Assembly (NCBI RefSeq): GCF_001029445.1
Contig: NZ_LDOT01000002.1
Location: 372,001 to 436,000 of the forward strand
DNA: 64,000 nucleotides
Direction of reading: 5' to 3'
DNA from: Photobacterium aquae
Lineage (GTDB): Bacteria > Pseudomonadota > Gammaproteobacteria > Enterobacterales > Vibrionaceae
Shown in pieces: positions 55,090-63,728 of the stretch. Made by a program: the position numbers and the translations under genes. A model generated the notes under the pieces. That model saw only the letters and a list, made by a program, of their open reading frames with translations, was not told the origin of the DNA and searched no databases. Position 1 is the stretch's first letter, and each line of letters begins with the position of its first letter.

Positions 55090-56338
55090 TTATTTCATCA
55101 CTTGCGTCACGAACTGACACAAACCTCACATTGTTTATTTTTGTAATTCGGTTTCTATCGTTTTCATATATTTCTGTGAATTTACCAGTAGAACTAGATT
55201 CACTATTAAGTGGAAATGGAGCACTATCCATGTGTACAACTAGATTATCGTACTCATAAAGCACATCTTGTATGGTCAGGTTTCCACGAAGAGCATCAAC
55301 ATTTTCTTGAATTTGCTTAACATCTAACTCTTGATTTAAAAAATCGAACTTCATCGCAGTAGGAAGAAATGAACCTAATCCATTTTTGAAATAGTGTGGT
55401 AAGTCTTCAGATGTTTTAACGCCCATGATGCTAAGAATAACTCTTAAATAATTATCTACTGTATCATTACTAAATCCAGATAATGAGATATCCTTTTGAT
55501 TTGGTTTCTTTGAATAATAGAGTCGAGTTAAAGAATGAACACCCATATTCGCTACTGCAAATCTACACTGGAAAATACCATTCAAATCAACAGAATCATT
55601 GTCTTGAAGACTATCTAATATTTGATCGGTTCTATCCAAAAGAGTCTTTCTAAACTCAAACAGAATTGCTGCTCGATCATCACTATGAATTACCTCAGAA
55701 CGCAAACAATTTACAATGTCAGAAAAATAAATTGGAATAGATTCTGCAGCTTCAAATTTGTTCATCGACTCATGCTGGTTTCGATAATGAGCTAAGTTCA
55801 CCTTCCCAGCTAACAATACATGCAACTTAGCCAATTTATGCGCAATTAGTAATTCTGTGGATGGCAGACCGTATGCTCCAAGGTACTGTTCAACAATTTC
55901 ATTGAGTTTAGTATCAATAGAGTTCGTTTCAACATAACAACGATCATCATGATACTGATAAAACTGAACAATATGCTCGCCATTAGCGTCATTAGCAGCC
56001 CAATCAGAAAAGTCATCAAGCCCCACAGAAACGTGAAACCATCTAACAGTGTTCCCATTACATCTCTCTGATATTTTTGATGCTTGTCGCAAGGCAGGGA
56101 TATAAGAATAGCGCTTGTTACTCTTCATAGCTTTGACCTGATGAAGAGATAAAACGTTACCGCTGCGATCGTGGATCACAAAATCATCTAGGTGCTCGAC
56201 ATTCAGGTAATCAGCTTCGGAATCCCCTTGCGTAAGAAGACGTATCGCGTGATACAAGGCAACTTTACCTTGATAAACAAACCCACTCCACGCAGGAATG
56301 GCACTGCTGTTTACGATCTGAGAGGAGACTTCTATCAA
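55082..56338 (-). CDS. lmuA: Effector with N-terminal Cap4/DUF4297-type PD-(D/E)xK nuclease domain (LmuA-like)
   Basis: The protein of about 418 residues starts with a restriction-endonuclease-like fold: PAWSGFVYQGKVALYHAI, then E48-x2-D51-D52 in NVEHLDDFVI and Q67-V-K69 in LSLHQVKAM. This is the G-x-YQ ... ED ... QVK layout of DUF4297 (Cap4) nucleases. The remaining 300 residues contain the region expected to contact the middle component. It is the first gene of the operon. The start is uncertain: TTG 56338 has AAGGA nine bases upstream, while TTG 56377 adds 13 residues; no ATG is suitable. DNA cleavage on activation is inferred. Confidence 0.78.
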   Translation of the reverse strand: MIEVSSQIVNSSAIPAWSGFVYQGKVALYHAIRLLTQGDSEADYLNVEHLDDFVIHDRSGNVLSLHQVKAMKSNKRYSYIPALRQASKISERCNGNTVRWFHVSVGLDDFSDWAANDANGEHIVQFYQYHDDRCYVETNSIDTKLNEIVEQYLGAYGLPSTELLIAHKLAKLHVLLAGKVNLAHYRNQHESMNKFEAAESIPIYFSDIVNCLRSEVIHSDDRAAILFEFRKTLLDRTDQILDSLQDNDSVDLNGIFQCRFAVANMGVHSLTRLYYSKKPNQKDISLSGFSNDTVDNYLRVILSIMGVKTSEDLPHYFKNGLGSFLPTAMKFDFLNQELDVKQIQENVDALRGNLTIQDVLYEYDNLVVHMDSAPFPLNSESSSTGKFTEIYENDRNRITKINNVRFVSVRDASDEIND

Positions 56339-56377
56339 TCTAAATATTCCTTTTCGTAAGTAGCCCTGTGTTTTCAA

Positions 56378-56638
56378 GCTTTCATAACTACGTACAACGT
56401 CAGATTTAAGCTAACGCTCACCAAAAACCAAGCCGGCACGACTTCATATACAGTTGTTGCATATTAAACTGAAAAACCTTTATAGAAAAAGGGAAGTTGA
56501 CCATAATCTAAACCTCAAAACTAAACAGCACTCCCAACGCTCGAATAGATTCTTTTCTTTTAGAAACAATAAAATCGCCCAGGGCAACGTCTAACGTTTG
56601 GCTAGGCTTAGGTAAGGAAGTAAAAATGACGAGTGCAG
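56378..56638. other. Upstream region of the defence operon
   Basis: A non-coding, AT-rich stretch between the effector gene and the integrase-like fragment. It should contain the defence operon promoter on the minus strand. No clear hexamer pair or operator stands out. Confidence 0.35.
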
Positions 56639-56875
56639 TTAGTTTTTGGGTGAGCTACCTAATAGTTCAATAGATGATCTGCTGTGGTTGACAGTAACAG
56701 TTTTCAATACCTGCTTGATAGTACTTAGCACAGCAAAATTATGCCCAACACCAACTGAACGCTCCTTAGTTAGTAAGGACACTTTCATATCAAATGGAAA
56801 ACTACGATCACGACGTGATTTCGGGAGAGTTATACGTGTGTAGTAAGTGCAATTGTTAGCACAAAAAATATACAT
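56639..56875 (-). pseudogene. Truncated N-terminal fragment of a tyrosine-recombinase-like integrase
   Basis: The 78-residue open frame contains CTYYTRITLPKSRRDRSFPF and VSLLTKERSVG, which resembles the arm-binding N-terminus of phage-type integrases (YYxRxxIPxxLR...xxSLxTKxR). It stops long before any catalytic domain. It sits between the defence operon and a tRNA-Ser locus, the expected place for an island integrase. If correct, the rest of the gene has been deleted. Similarity is by eye only. Confidence 0.4.
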
Positions 56876-56979
56876 AGCCTCACCTGTTTGTCAAAAAGGT
56901 GAACCAACACCGCCACAAACAAAACCTTTTATATTCAATTACTTATTGATTAAGAAAAGTAACATAGATATAGGGCTTT

Positions 56980-57168
56980 ACTGCTCGCAAACTCGCGCCC
57001 TCAGGGCTATTGCCTTTTCGCCCCTTCGGGACGGGCAATGTGCTTTCGCTTCGCTCAGGTGAACCCTGTCTAGGGTTCTGCACCCTATCTCGATATCACA
57101 ACATTCAGACGTAAAAAAACCGCTGTAAAAACAGCGTTTTTTTGAGTGTGGCGGAGAGATAGGGATTT
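56980..57168 (-). repeat. Tandem 189-bp unit, copy C
   Basis: The unit is the 81-bp insert (56980-57060) plus a 108-bp spacer with terminator hairpin and the last 30 bases of tRNA-Ser(UGA). It differs from copy D at only a few bases, including a slightly degraded terminator stem (ACCGCTGT against ACAGCGTT). Confidence 0.88.
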
Positions 57169-57357
57169 ACTGCTCGCAAGCTCGCGCCCTCCGGGCTATT
57201 GCCTTTTCGCCCCTTCGGGACGGGCAATGTGCTTTCGCTTCGCTCAGGTGAACCCTGTCTAGGATTCTGCACCCTATCTCGATATCACAATATTCAGACG
57301 TAAAAAAACCGCTGTAAAAACAGCGGTTTTTTTGAGTGTGGCGGAGAGATAGGGATT
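57169..57357 (-). repeat. Tandem 189-bp unit, copy D
   Basis: The 81-bp insert (57169-57249) plus 108-bp spacer, ending inside the functional tRNA-Ser(UGA) gene at its T-loop. The 3' part of the tRNA gene is therefore both the unit end and a working tRNA end. Confidence 0.88.
57300..57336 (-). terminator. Terminator of the second tRNA-Ser pair
   Basis: AAAAACCGCTGT-AAAA-ACAGCGGTTTTT immediately follows the CCA end of tRNA-Ser(UGA) on the minus strand; the same terminator is repeated in each unit. Confidence 0.92.
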
Positions 57358-57429
57358 TGAACCCTAGATACGCTATAAACGTATGCCGGTTTTCAAGACC
57401 GGTGCTTTCAACCACTCAGCCATCTCTCC
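57339..57429 (-). tRNA. tRNA-Ser(UGA), copy 2
   Basis: It is identical in sequence to the copy at 45045-45135: 91 bases, anticodon TGA, long variable arm, intact T-arm and CCA. It is the intact counterpart of the split gene at 51.8 kb. Confidence 0.97.
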
Positions 57430-57454
57430 GAAGTTTTACATCCCAAAATAGGGA

Positions 57455-57542
57455 TGGCGGTGAGGGAGGGATTCGAACCCTCGATACGTTGCCGTATACA
57501 CACTTTCCAGGCGTGCTCCTTCAGCCACTCGGACACCTCACC
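57455..57542 (-). tRNA. tRNA-Ser(GGA), copy 2
   Basis: It is identical to the copy at 45161-45248: 88 bases, anticodon GGA, CCA encoded. The spacer to the next tRNA is almost the same as in copy 1, showing that the pair was duplicated as a block. Confidence 0.97.
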
Positions 57543-57581
57543 ATATTGTTCTGCCAAGGCTATCGCCTCAACAGGGTCGCT

Positions 57582-57610
57582 ACTATAGGGGCTTGAGATA
57601 CAAAGGTCAA
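57582..57610 (-). promoter_or_regulatory. Promoter of the second tRNA-Ser pair
   Basis: TTGACC (57605-57610) and TATAGT (57582-57587) on the minus strand are 17 bases apart. The flanking sequence differs from the first locus, so each locus has its own promoter. Confidence 0.85.
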
Positions 57611-57774
57611 CAAAAAATACCGGCAGAACAATCAAGTGGTCATAATTGCAACGACTAGCGACTATTTACGCTTAGCGATGCCGACATAGCAGTTGCCCTG
57701 CTACAATAGCCATCAACAGCCTGCCCGATGGGCAGTTAAAACAAACGAACCGCCTTTTAGTTGAGTAAAGAATT

Positions 57775-58356
57775 ATGTCTTCATCCCTGCGTTCGCTGCT
57801 TGAAAACCCACAACTTGCCCAACAGCTGCTTTCTGAAGCCCAAACTCGTGGCTTCGTCACTGCCATGGCCGCAGCCCCTTACCTGATCAACCCATCCGAA
57901 TGGCTGGCGTTCCTATGGGGTGGCGAGGAAACCTCTCCGTTCAACTCACAAGAAGAGCTGGAAGCCTATGCCAACGCCGTCGTTGAGCTTTGGAACGAAA
58001 GCCGCGAAGCCCTTCTGAATGGTAGTTGGCAGTGGCCAAAAGAGTGTGCCCTTGAAGATCGTGAAATTGTCACCCCGCAAACTCGCGAATTTTCGGAAGG
58101 CCTTCTACAAGGCTGGCAACTGGCCCGTGACGATTGGGAAACGATTATGCCGGAAGACAGCGAGAACAGCGCCCTGCTTGGCGGTGTCCTGCTGTGCTTT
58201 AGCCTACTTTACGATCCAGAAAATGCCATGGATGCCCTATCGGCCGAAGGGGCTGACAGCCTTGCCCAGTTCGAGGAAATCTTCGCCTCTGTGCCGACCA
58301 TGCTATGCGGCCTGACTATCCGAGCCCACGAACTCGCCAGTGACGACGACGAGTAA
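57775..58356 (+). CDS. UPF0149 / YecA-YgfB family protein
   Basis: The 193-residue acidic protein has the UPF0149 pattern: RGFVTAMAAAPYLINPSEWLAFLWGGE near residue 25, then FSEGLLQGWQLARDDWETIMPED and a C-terminal helix region. It lacks the SEC-C zinc motif found at the end of some YecA proteins. Function is unknown. GAGTAAAGAATT precedes the ATG. It is monocistronic with a strong terminator. Confidence 0.85.
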   Translation: MSSSLRSLLENPQLAQQLLSEAQTRGFVTAMAAAPYLINPSEWLAFLWGGEETSPFNSQEELEAYANAVVELWNESREALLNGSWQWPKECALEDREIVTPQTREFSEGLLQGWQLARDDWETIMPEDSENSALLGGVLLCFSLLYDPENAMDALSAEGADSLAQFEEIFASVPTMLCGLTIRAHELASDDDE

Positions 58357-58365
58357 TTGCGCTTG

Positions 58366-58400
58366 ATAAAAAAAAGCGACCTAGGGTCGCTTTTTTTTAT
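58366..58400 (+). terminator. Terminator between UPF0149 gene and nadA
   Basis: AAAAAAAGCGACC-TA-GGGTCGCTTTTTTT is a perfect inverted repeat with A and T tracts for both convergent genes. Confidence 0.93.
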
Positions 58401-58431
58401 TTTCAATCTATGTCGCTTCGACGGAACGTTA

Positions 58432-59493
58432 TTACGCGTTGCCCTTCACCTTGAGTTGTAGCTCGGCGGCAAAATCCAACATACGGTTCAACGGGATCAG
58501 TGATTTTTCACGCAACTCATCGTCCACAAAAATCTCATGCAAATCACCGCCCTCACGCAGGCCCGCTTCAATAGCTTTTAACCCGTTCATTGCCATCCAC
58601 GGGCAATGAGCACAACTGCGACAAGTTGCCCCTGCGCCGGCAGTCGGTGCTTCGATAAGTTCTTTTTCCGGCACGATTTGCTGCATCTTGAAGAAAATTC
58701 CCTTGTCGGTCGCAACGATCAGCTTTGTCTGCGGCAATGTTTTGGCCGCTTTGATCAACTGACTGGTAGAGCCAACTGCATCCGCCAGTGCCACCACACT
58801 CGCCGGAGATTCTGGGTGCACCAAGATAGCGGCATCCGGGTGCAGGTGCTTCATATCCCGCAGCGCCTTGGCCGAGAACTCATCGTGCACGACACATTCG
58901 CCCTGCCATAGCAGCATCTCTGCCCCCGTCTGCTTCTGGATATACGAACCCAGGTGACGATCCGGTCCCCAGATAATTTTCTTATCTTCGCTATCAAGGT
59001 GCTCGACAATTTCCAGCGCGATGCTGGAAGTCACGACCCAATCGGCACGGGCCTTGACGGCAGCGGAGGTATTGGCGTAAACCACCACGGTATGATCGGG
59101 GTGAGCGTCACAAAACTCGGTGAACTTATCTGCCGGACACCCGAGATCTAGCGAACACTCCGCCTCCAGCGTTGGCATCAACACTGTTTTTTCTGGGGTC
59201 AGGATCTTGGCCGATTCGCCCATGAAGCGAACGCCGCAGACCACCAACGTGCTTGCAGGATGCTGGTTGCCAAACTTGGCCATTTCCAGCGAATCACCAA
59301 CAAAACCACCGGTTTCTTCCGCCAATGCCTGAATTTCAGGGTCGGTATAATAATGTGCGACCAGTACCGCATTCTTTTCCTTGAGTAGGGTCTGGATCTT
59401 GGCCTTGTATGCCAGTTTCTCGTCGGCCGTCAATGGGATCGGCTTGGGCGGAAATGGGTATACCATCTGTGAAGGATCAAATGTAATACTCAT
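58432..59493 (-). CDS. nadA: Quinolinate synthase A
   Basis: The 353-residue iron-sulfur enzyme condenses iminoaspartate and dihydroxyacetone phosphate to quinolinate in NAD synthesis. Start-region motifs are [28 protein letters not shown], and the cluster cysteines fit [20 protein letters not shown] and the C-terminal [10 protein letters not shown]. Length is normal for the enterobacterial type. In Vibrio, as I recall, nadA usually follows pal-ybgF; here three outer-membrane-type genes lie between. Confidence 0.96.
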   Translation of the reverse strand: MSITFDPSQMVYPFPPKPIPLTADEKLAYKAKIQTLLKEKNAVLVAHYYTDPEIQALAEETGGFVGDSLEMAKFGNQHPASTLVVCGVRFMGESAKILTPEKTVLMPTLEAECSLDLGCPADKFTEFCDAHPDHTVVVYANTSAAVKARADWVVTSSIALEIVEHLDSEDKKIIWGPDRHLGSYIQKQTGAEMLLWQGECVVHDEFSAKALRDMKHLHPDAAILVHPESPASVVALADAVGSTSQLIKAAKTLPQTKLIVATDKGIFFKMQQIVPEKELIEAPTAGAGATCRSCAHCPWMAMNGLKAIEAGLREGGDLHEIFVDDELREKSLIPLNRMLDFAAELQLKVKGNA

Positions 59494-59696
59494 GGCTCAA
59501 TTGCTCTGTTGCTGTCCTTGTTCGAATCTCGCCATTATACACCGCAAACGATTAAATATCATGCTAGCCGCCAAGCGCCGTTTTACCGGCACCACACTCC
59601 ATCAAAACCAAAAGTATACATTACCGTTTACTTTGAATAAAAAGTGGGTATGATGCGCATTCTCCATATCCGTATGCTCAAAGACTTATAATAAAA

Positions 59697-60572
59697 ATGA
59701 AAAAAATACTTTTTTCCACCATGCTGCTGGGGCTATTTGCCAACTCGGTATTGGCCAATGACTTTTCCCTTCCAATCTGGAAAGACAAAGCTGAAGCCTT
59801 GGGCTACGTCCTACCTGAACCTATCGGGATCAGTGTGGGCTATATGACCATGGAGCAAGGTATCGAGGTCGACTCCATTGCTCTTACCGGGCTACCAAAA
59901 TCAAACATCTTCAAGCTTGGTATGGATGCCAAACCGGGAATTCAGAAGACCGACGTACTGTCATTGCGTGCAGACACCTGGATATTCCCATTCCTCAATG
60001 TCTATGCCATGGCCGGGGTACTCAAAGGCTATTCCAAAACAGACGTTGATGCATCGGTATCAGTCAACCTTGATCTTCCGTGGCCGCTTCCCTCTATCGA
60101 TAAAACCTATACCGGCACCATCAAGGACTTCACTCTCGATCTTGACGGATACACAACAGGATTTGGTATGGTGCTTGCCGGTGGCTACGGCAACTGGTTC
60201 AGCCTGGTCGATGCCAGCTTCACCCAAAGCAGCCTGACCGTGATTGACGGCCAGATTGACGCCATCGTTATCTCCCCTCGTCTGGGTTACGATTTTGCCT
60301 CACACGGCGCTCCAATCCGTGTCTGGGTTGGGGCAATGTATCAGGATGTCGAACAAAACCTTTCCGGCAACCTCTCGGATCTCGGCCTTCCGCCACAACT
60401 AAGCGCCCTGATGCCAGAAGATGCCCGCTTCGAGGTCAAACAGCACCTGACCACCCAATGGAACCCTTTGCTCGGGATGCAATATCAAGTCAACAAACAC
60501 TGGTATCTCCTTGGCGAAGCCGGACTCGGAGAGCGCCAGAGCCTATTCGTTTCTCTTGAGCACCGTTTTTGA
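59697..60572 (+). CDS. Outer-membrane beta-barrel protein (function unknown)
   Basis: The 291-residue precursor has a signal peptide ending near LANDFS (residue 20). The rest is rich in alternating hydrophobic strands (VSVNLDLPWPLP, GYTTGFGMVLAGGYGNWFSLVDAS, SPRLGYDFASHGAPIRVWVGAMY) and ends in LEHRF, a C-terminal Phe typical of BAM substrates. It is thus probably a 10-14 stranded barrel. It is followed after 8 bases by an Omp85-like barrel gene and then a DUF4056 gene, all in one direction. Confidence 0.72.
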   Translation: MKKILFSTMLLGLFANSVLANDFSLPIWKDKAEALGYVLPEPIGISVGYMTMEQGIEVDSIALTGLPKSNIFKLGMDAKPGIQKTDVLSLRADTWIFPFLNVYAMAGVLKGYSKTDVDASVSVNLDLPWPLPSIDKTYTGTIKDFTLDLDGYTTGFGMVLAGGYGNWFSLVDASFTQSSLTVIDGQIDAIVISPRLGYDFASHGAPIRVWVGAMYQDVEQNLSGNLSDLGLPPQLSALMPEDARFEVKQHLTTQWNPLLGMQYQVNKHWYLLGEAGLGERQSLFVSLEHRF

Positions 60573-60580
60573 GGCCCTAT

Positions 60581-61702
60581 ATGCGTTCACTGCTCCCTCT
60601 TAGCATGGTTTTATTAAGTGCATCAGCCATGGCCGATACCACAACGGGTGAACATGGTTGGATTGACCAGCTGCTGGCCGAACTCGGTGCCAGCGAAACC
60701 GTCGACACATCAAAGCTGATCGACTGGGGGGTATTGCCCGGGCCGTTCGTCAATCCCGAGCAAGGATTCGGGATTGGCGTGGCAGCCATTGGCCTCTATA
60801 CCCCGACCGGCTGGCAACAAGACGATCCGCTATCGACACTCAAGTTGACTTCTTACGCCTCAACATCCGGCTCGTTTGGCCTCGGGGTTGAAAACCGCAC
60901 CTACCTTGCCGGTGACAGCTTGCGCCTGCTTGCCAACGCGGGGATCAGCTTCAGCCCGAGCTACTACTGGGGGATCGGTAAGCAGGCCGCCGAAAACGAA
61001 CAGGCAAAGACCGCCTACGATGCCCAGATTTTGCGCTTCGAGCCCAAACTGGCTGTTGAGATCTTCCCCAATGGCTACCTGATAGGCGGCTGGAGCTACC
61101 AGCAGCTCAGCAGTATCGATGCCGATCCGGGAGCATTTACCGAAGCCGATCAAGCTGATAGCCAAGCTAGCGGGCTACTTATCGGTCTGGAATATGACAG
61201 CCGGGATTTCGAGCCCAATCCGGCATCAGGCCATTTACTGACCCTCGAATGGATTGGTTACGACAAGACGCTGGGGAGTGATCACGACTACCAGCGACTT
61301 ACCGCCAATGCCCGTACCTACTGGCAGCTGGATAGCCAATCACTGTTGGCTATCGATGCCTTCGGCCAGTTCCTCGACGGCGACATCCCATGGTATGGCT
61401 ACTCGGAAATGGGAAATGCCAGTCGAATGCGTGGCTATTACGAAGGCCAGTACCGCGATCGCACTCAACTCGCCGCCCAGATCGAGTGGCGCAGGCAGCT
61501 CAGCGGCCGCCACGGCATGGTTGCCTGGGCAGGTGCAGGCAACATCGCGCCGAGCGCCAGTAAGCTATTTTCGGATAGTTGGCTACCAACTGTCGGCGTC
61601 GGCTACCGGTTCGCCTTCAAAGCCCGAGTCAATATTCGGGTTGATCTCGGCGTAGGCAAAGACAGTACCGGCTTTTATTTTCAGGTTAACGAAGCCTTCT
61701 GA
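60581..61702 (+). CDS. Omp85-like outer-membrane barrel protein without POTRA domains
   Basis: The 373-residue precursor has a signal peptide (about 1-19). A C-terminal bacterial surface antigen domain follows: LEYDSRDFEPNPASGHLL, then ASRMRGYYEGQYRDRTQLAAQIEWRR, with the RGY/F and YRD residues of the Omp85 barrel, and VGYRFAFKARVNIRVDLGVGKD, ending in F. About 150 N-terminal residues do not look like POTRA repeats. It may translocate or hold the product of the next gene. The ATG at 60581 is chosen because GAGG lies seven bases upstream. Confidence 0.8.
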   Translation: MRSLLPLSMVLLSASAMADTTTGEHGWIDQLLAELGASETVDTSKLIDWGVLPGPFVNPEQGFGIGVAAIGLYTPTGWQQDDPLSTLKLTSYASTSGSFGLGVENRTYLAGDSLRLLANAGISFSPSYYWGIGKQAAENEQAKTAYDAQILRFEPKLAVEIFPNGYLIGGWSYQQLSSIDADPGAFTEADQADSQASGLLIGLEYDSRDFEPNPASGHLLTLEWIGYDKTLGSDHDYQRLTANARTYWQLDSQSLLAIDAFGQFLDGDIPWYGYSEMGNASRMRGYYEGQYRDRTQLAAQIEWRRQLSGRHGMVAWAGAGNIAPSASKLFSDSWLPTVGVGYRFAFKARVNIRVDLGVGKDSTGFYFQVNEAF

Positions 61703-61722
61703 GAACACGCAGGAGTTTAACG

Positions 61723-62835
61723 ATGAAGCTATTATTCTCAGCCTTACTCGCTATTATCCTAGGCAGCTCGGCACTCCCGACCATAGCCGCACAGGCACCC
61801 ACGGGGGTCCGCCCCTGCTGTGCGTTCGGTTATGATCTCAAAGCTGAACTCGGCGGCGTTGCAGTACCGTTTTTCTCGCTCAATAACGTACTGGACAGCC
61901 ATACGCTTGGCCGCCATCGCTATAATGACGGCTCAGGCTCGGTCGCCCTGAATCTGGCAGGGCTGGACAAGGAAAAAAATGGGCTGATCTTCACTACGCT
62001 CGGTGGTTTTATCGATACGGCCCACGTCCGCGATACCGCAGACTACACCTACTACCTTTACCAGCTGATGCAGAAGAATTTAGGGAGTAATACCCATTAT
62101 GATTTCCCGCCGGAGCTCAAGCTTCGCAGGATTCAGTGGCTGCCACACCGTGTATCGCTAACTGACGAGCAGAAACAGGCGCTGAGTCTCGACAGTGCCG
62201 CTCTTATCGCATTTCGCCTTGCTCAATGGCATGAAATCGCGCAATGGTTCGGAATGGAATCTGTCGGCGGCTTCAAGGAGTATGCCTCTGCATTCTCTTC
62301 TGAGGATCTGTACTCAAACATGCTAGGCGCTCTGCTCGCAAAACAAATTCTGGCAGATGAGCCTAAGCTGGATATAAACGGTTTCAACCATGCCATGGAT
62401 AAGGCATTTACCGATGCGATCATTGCATTGGAAGGCCAACCGGCGGCAATTACAGAAGCGAAGATAAAGCACCTTGATGGGATCTGGTGGGACAGCAGTA
62501 AGCGCCTTCCCAATAAATGGGTGGTACTGTTCCGTGACTACCGTTTTGGGCTGGCACTCGCCCCCAACTATCCAACGGCCACCCACAGGCAAGACCTGCC
62601 ATCGACAGTCAACGGACTGGCAATTGAGCAGTGGGTCAGGCTGGAGCTGCATCCAGACCAGCACGAGCAGGATTTCGCAGCACTGCCCGCCTCCCTGAAT
62701 GACAAACCATACTGGACGGCGAGTGATTTCCAGCCCATTGCCAATTACGCCCAGCAGCAAGACGGCAAAGAGCTCAGAGCCCGCCACCTCGACGGACTAC
62801 TGCCCAAGCACTCACTCAGCGAGCAGCGTCAATAG
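61723..62835 (+). CDS. DUF4056 domain secreted protein
   Basis: The 370-residue precursor has a signal peptide (about 1-22) and then GVRPCCAFGYDLK with a paired Cys, NNVLDSH, and WHEIAQWFG, a pattern I associate with DUF4056. Function is unknown. The H-E-x-x-Q arrangement and further conserved His/Asp residues (TAHVRDTADYTYY) could form a metal site, but this is a guess. It is the third gene of the outer-membrane module, starting 20 bases after the barrel gene with an AGGAG ribosome site. Confidence 0.75.
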   Translation: MKLLFSALLAIILGSSALPTIAAQAPTGVRPCCAFGYDLKAELGGVAVPFFSLNNVLDSHTLGRHRYNDGSGSVALNLAGLDKEKNGLIFTTLGGFIDTAHVRDTADYTYYLYQLMQKNLGSNTHYDFPPELKLRRIQWLPHRVSLTDEQKQALSLDSAALIAFRLAQWHEIAQWFGMESVGGFKEYASAFSSEDLYSNMLGALLAKQILADEPKLDINGFNHAMDKAFTDAIIALEGQPAAITEAKIKHLDGIWWDSSKRLPNKWVVLFRDYRFGLALAPNYPTATHRQDLPSTVNGLAIEQWVRLELHPDQHEQDFAALPASLNDKPYWTASDFQPIANYAQQQDGKELRARHLDGLLPKHSLSEQRQ

Positions 62836-62894
62836 CACCGCATAGATGTAAAGAACGGGGATGTAAAGAGCGGGCATTCTCGACATTCACGCAA

Positions 62895-62932
62895 AAAAAT
62901 ACCGCCGGCGGTCTCCCTCGGCGGTATCCTAT
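62895..62932. terminator. Terminator between the DUF4056 gene and ybgF
   Basis: ATACCGCCG / CGGCGGTAT (62899-62927) is a 9-bp stem with flanking A and T tracts, shared by convergent genes. Confidence 0.88.
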
Positions 62933-62958
62933 TTTTCGCTGCACCCGATAACCCGGGA

Positions 62959-63711
62959 TTATAACTGCTTCAGATTCTTTTCAGCCTGCTTGGCGCTAGT
63001 CGAACCAGGGTACGCTTTAATCACGTCCTGAAAATACTTCTTGGCCTCGTCCGCTTTCTTGCTACGCTGGGCGATAACGCCCAACTTCAACAAAGCATCA
63101 GCACGCTTGTTTGAATCGGCAAAGCTTGCCACTGCCGTGAACTGCTCTGCCGCCTCAGGTAACTGATTCTGGGTAAAATAGAGCTGACCAAGCCAGTAAT
63201 GGGCATTGGGCCTATAGACCGATTTAGGGTAGGTTTTCAAAAAACCATTGAAAGCAGAGATTGCGCCGCTATAGTCCTTCTCTTTTAGGATCAGGTTAAC
63301 GGCATTCTCGTAGGCTTCGTTCTCGCTGACATTGCCGCTATAGGCTTCTGTCGGCTCTGTACTGCCCTCGCTGGTTGCGGCGGTTTCTGCCGCGGCTTTA
63401 GGCTGACGGCTCAATGCATCTACTTCGCGGTACAGCTCGCGCTGCCGCTCCAGCATTTGGCCCAAATCATAAGAATTTTTCTCTACGATGCCTCGTAGCT
63501 CGTCCATCTCGGTTGCCAGCTGATCCAGTTGCCGCTGCATATCCAATTGCAACTGGTTGCGTGCCTCAATCATCCTTTCCAGACGTTCCAGGCTAACGCC
63601 CTGCGCACTGTTACCACCCAGTTCAGTAACAGGAGCAGGTGCGGCGACCACCTGGGTCGCCGCACCAACCAGCAACGTTAATGCGAGTTTTCGCATTGTG
63701 TTACTGTTCAT
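62959..63711 (-). CDS. ybgF: Tol-Pal system protein YbgF/CpoB
   Basis: The 250-residue precursor has a signal peptide ending near VVAAPAP, a coiled-coil trimerisation region (about 40-90, RMIEARNQLQLDMQRQLDQLATEMDELRG) and tetratricopeptide repeats at the end (NAVNLILKEKDYSGAISAFNGFLKTYPKS, HYWLGQLYFTQ). It is periplasmic and coordinates PBP1B activity with Tol-Pal during constriction. It starts 17 bases downstream of pal on the same strand. Confidence 0.95.
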   Translation of the reverse strand: MNSNTMRKLALTLLVGAATQVVAAPAPVTELGGNSAQGVSLERLERMIEARNQLQLDMQRQLDQLATEMDELRGIVEKNSYDLGQMLERQRELYREVDALSRQPKAAAETAATSEGSTEPTEAYSGNVSENEAYENAVNLILKEKDYSGAISAFNGFLKTYPKSVYRPNAHYWLGQLYFTQNQLPEAAEQFTAVASFADSNKRADALLKLGVIAQRSKKADEAKKYFQDVIKAYPGSTSAKQAEKNLKQL

Positions 63712-63728
63712 AATGTTTACCTATTGTA

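Noticed and set aside
56980..57357. CRISPR-like array
   Set aside because: There are only two 189-bp tandem copies without short repeats and unique spacers, and they are explained by tRNA-linked duplication.
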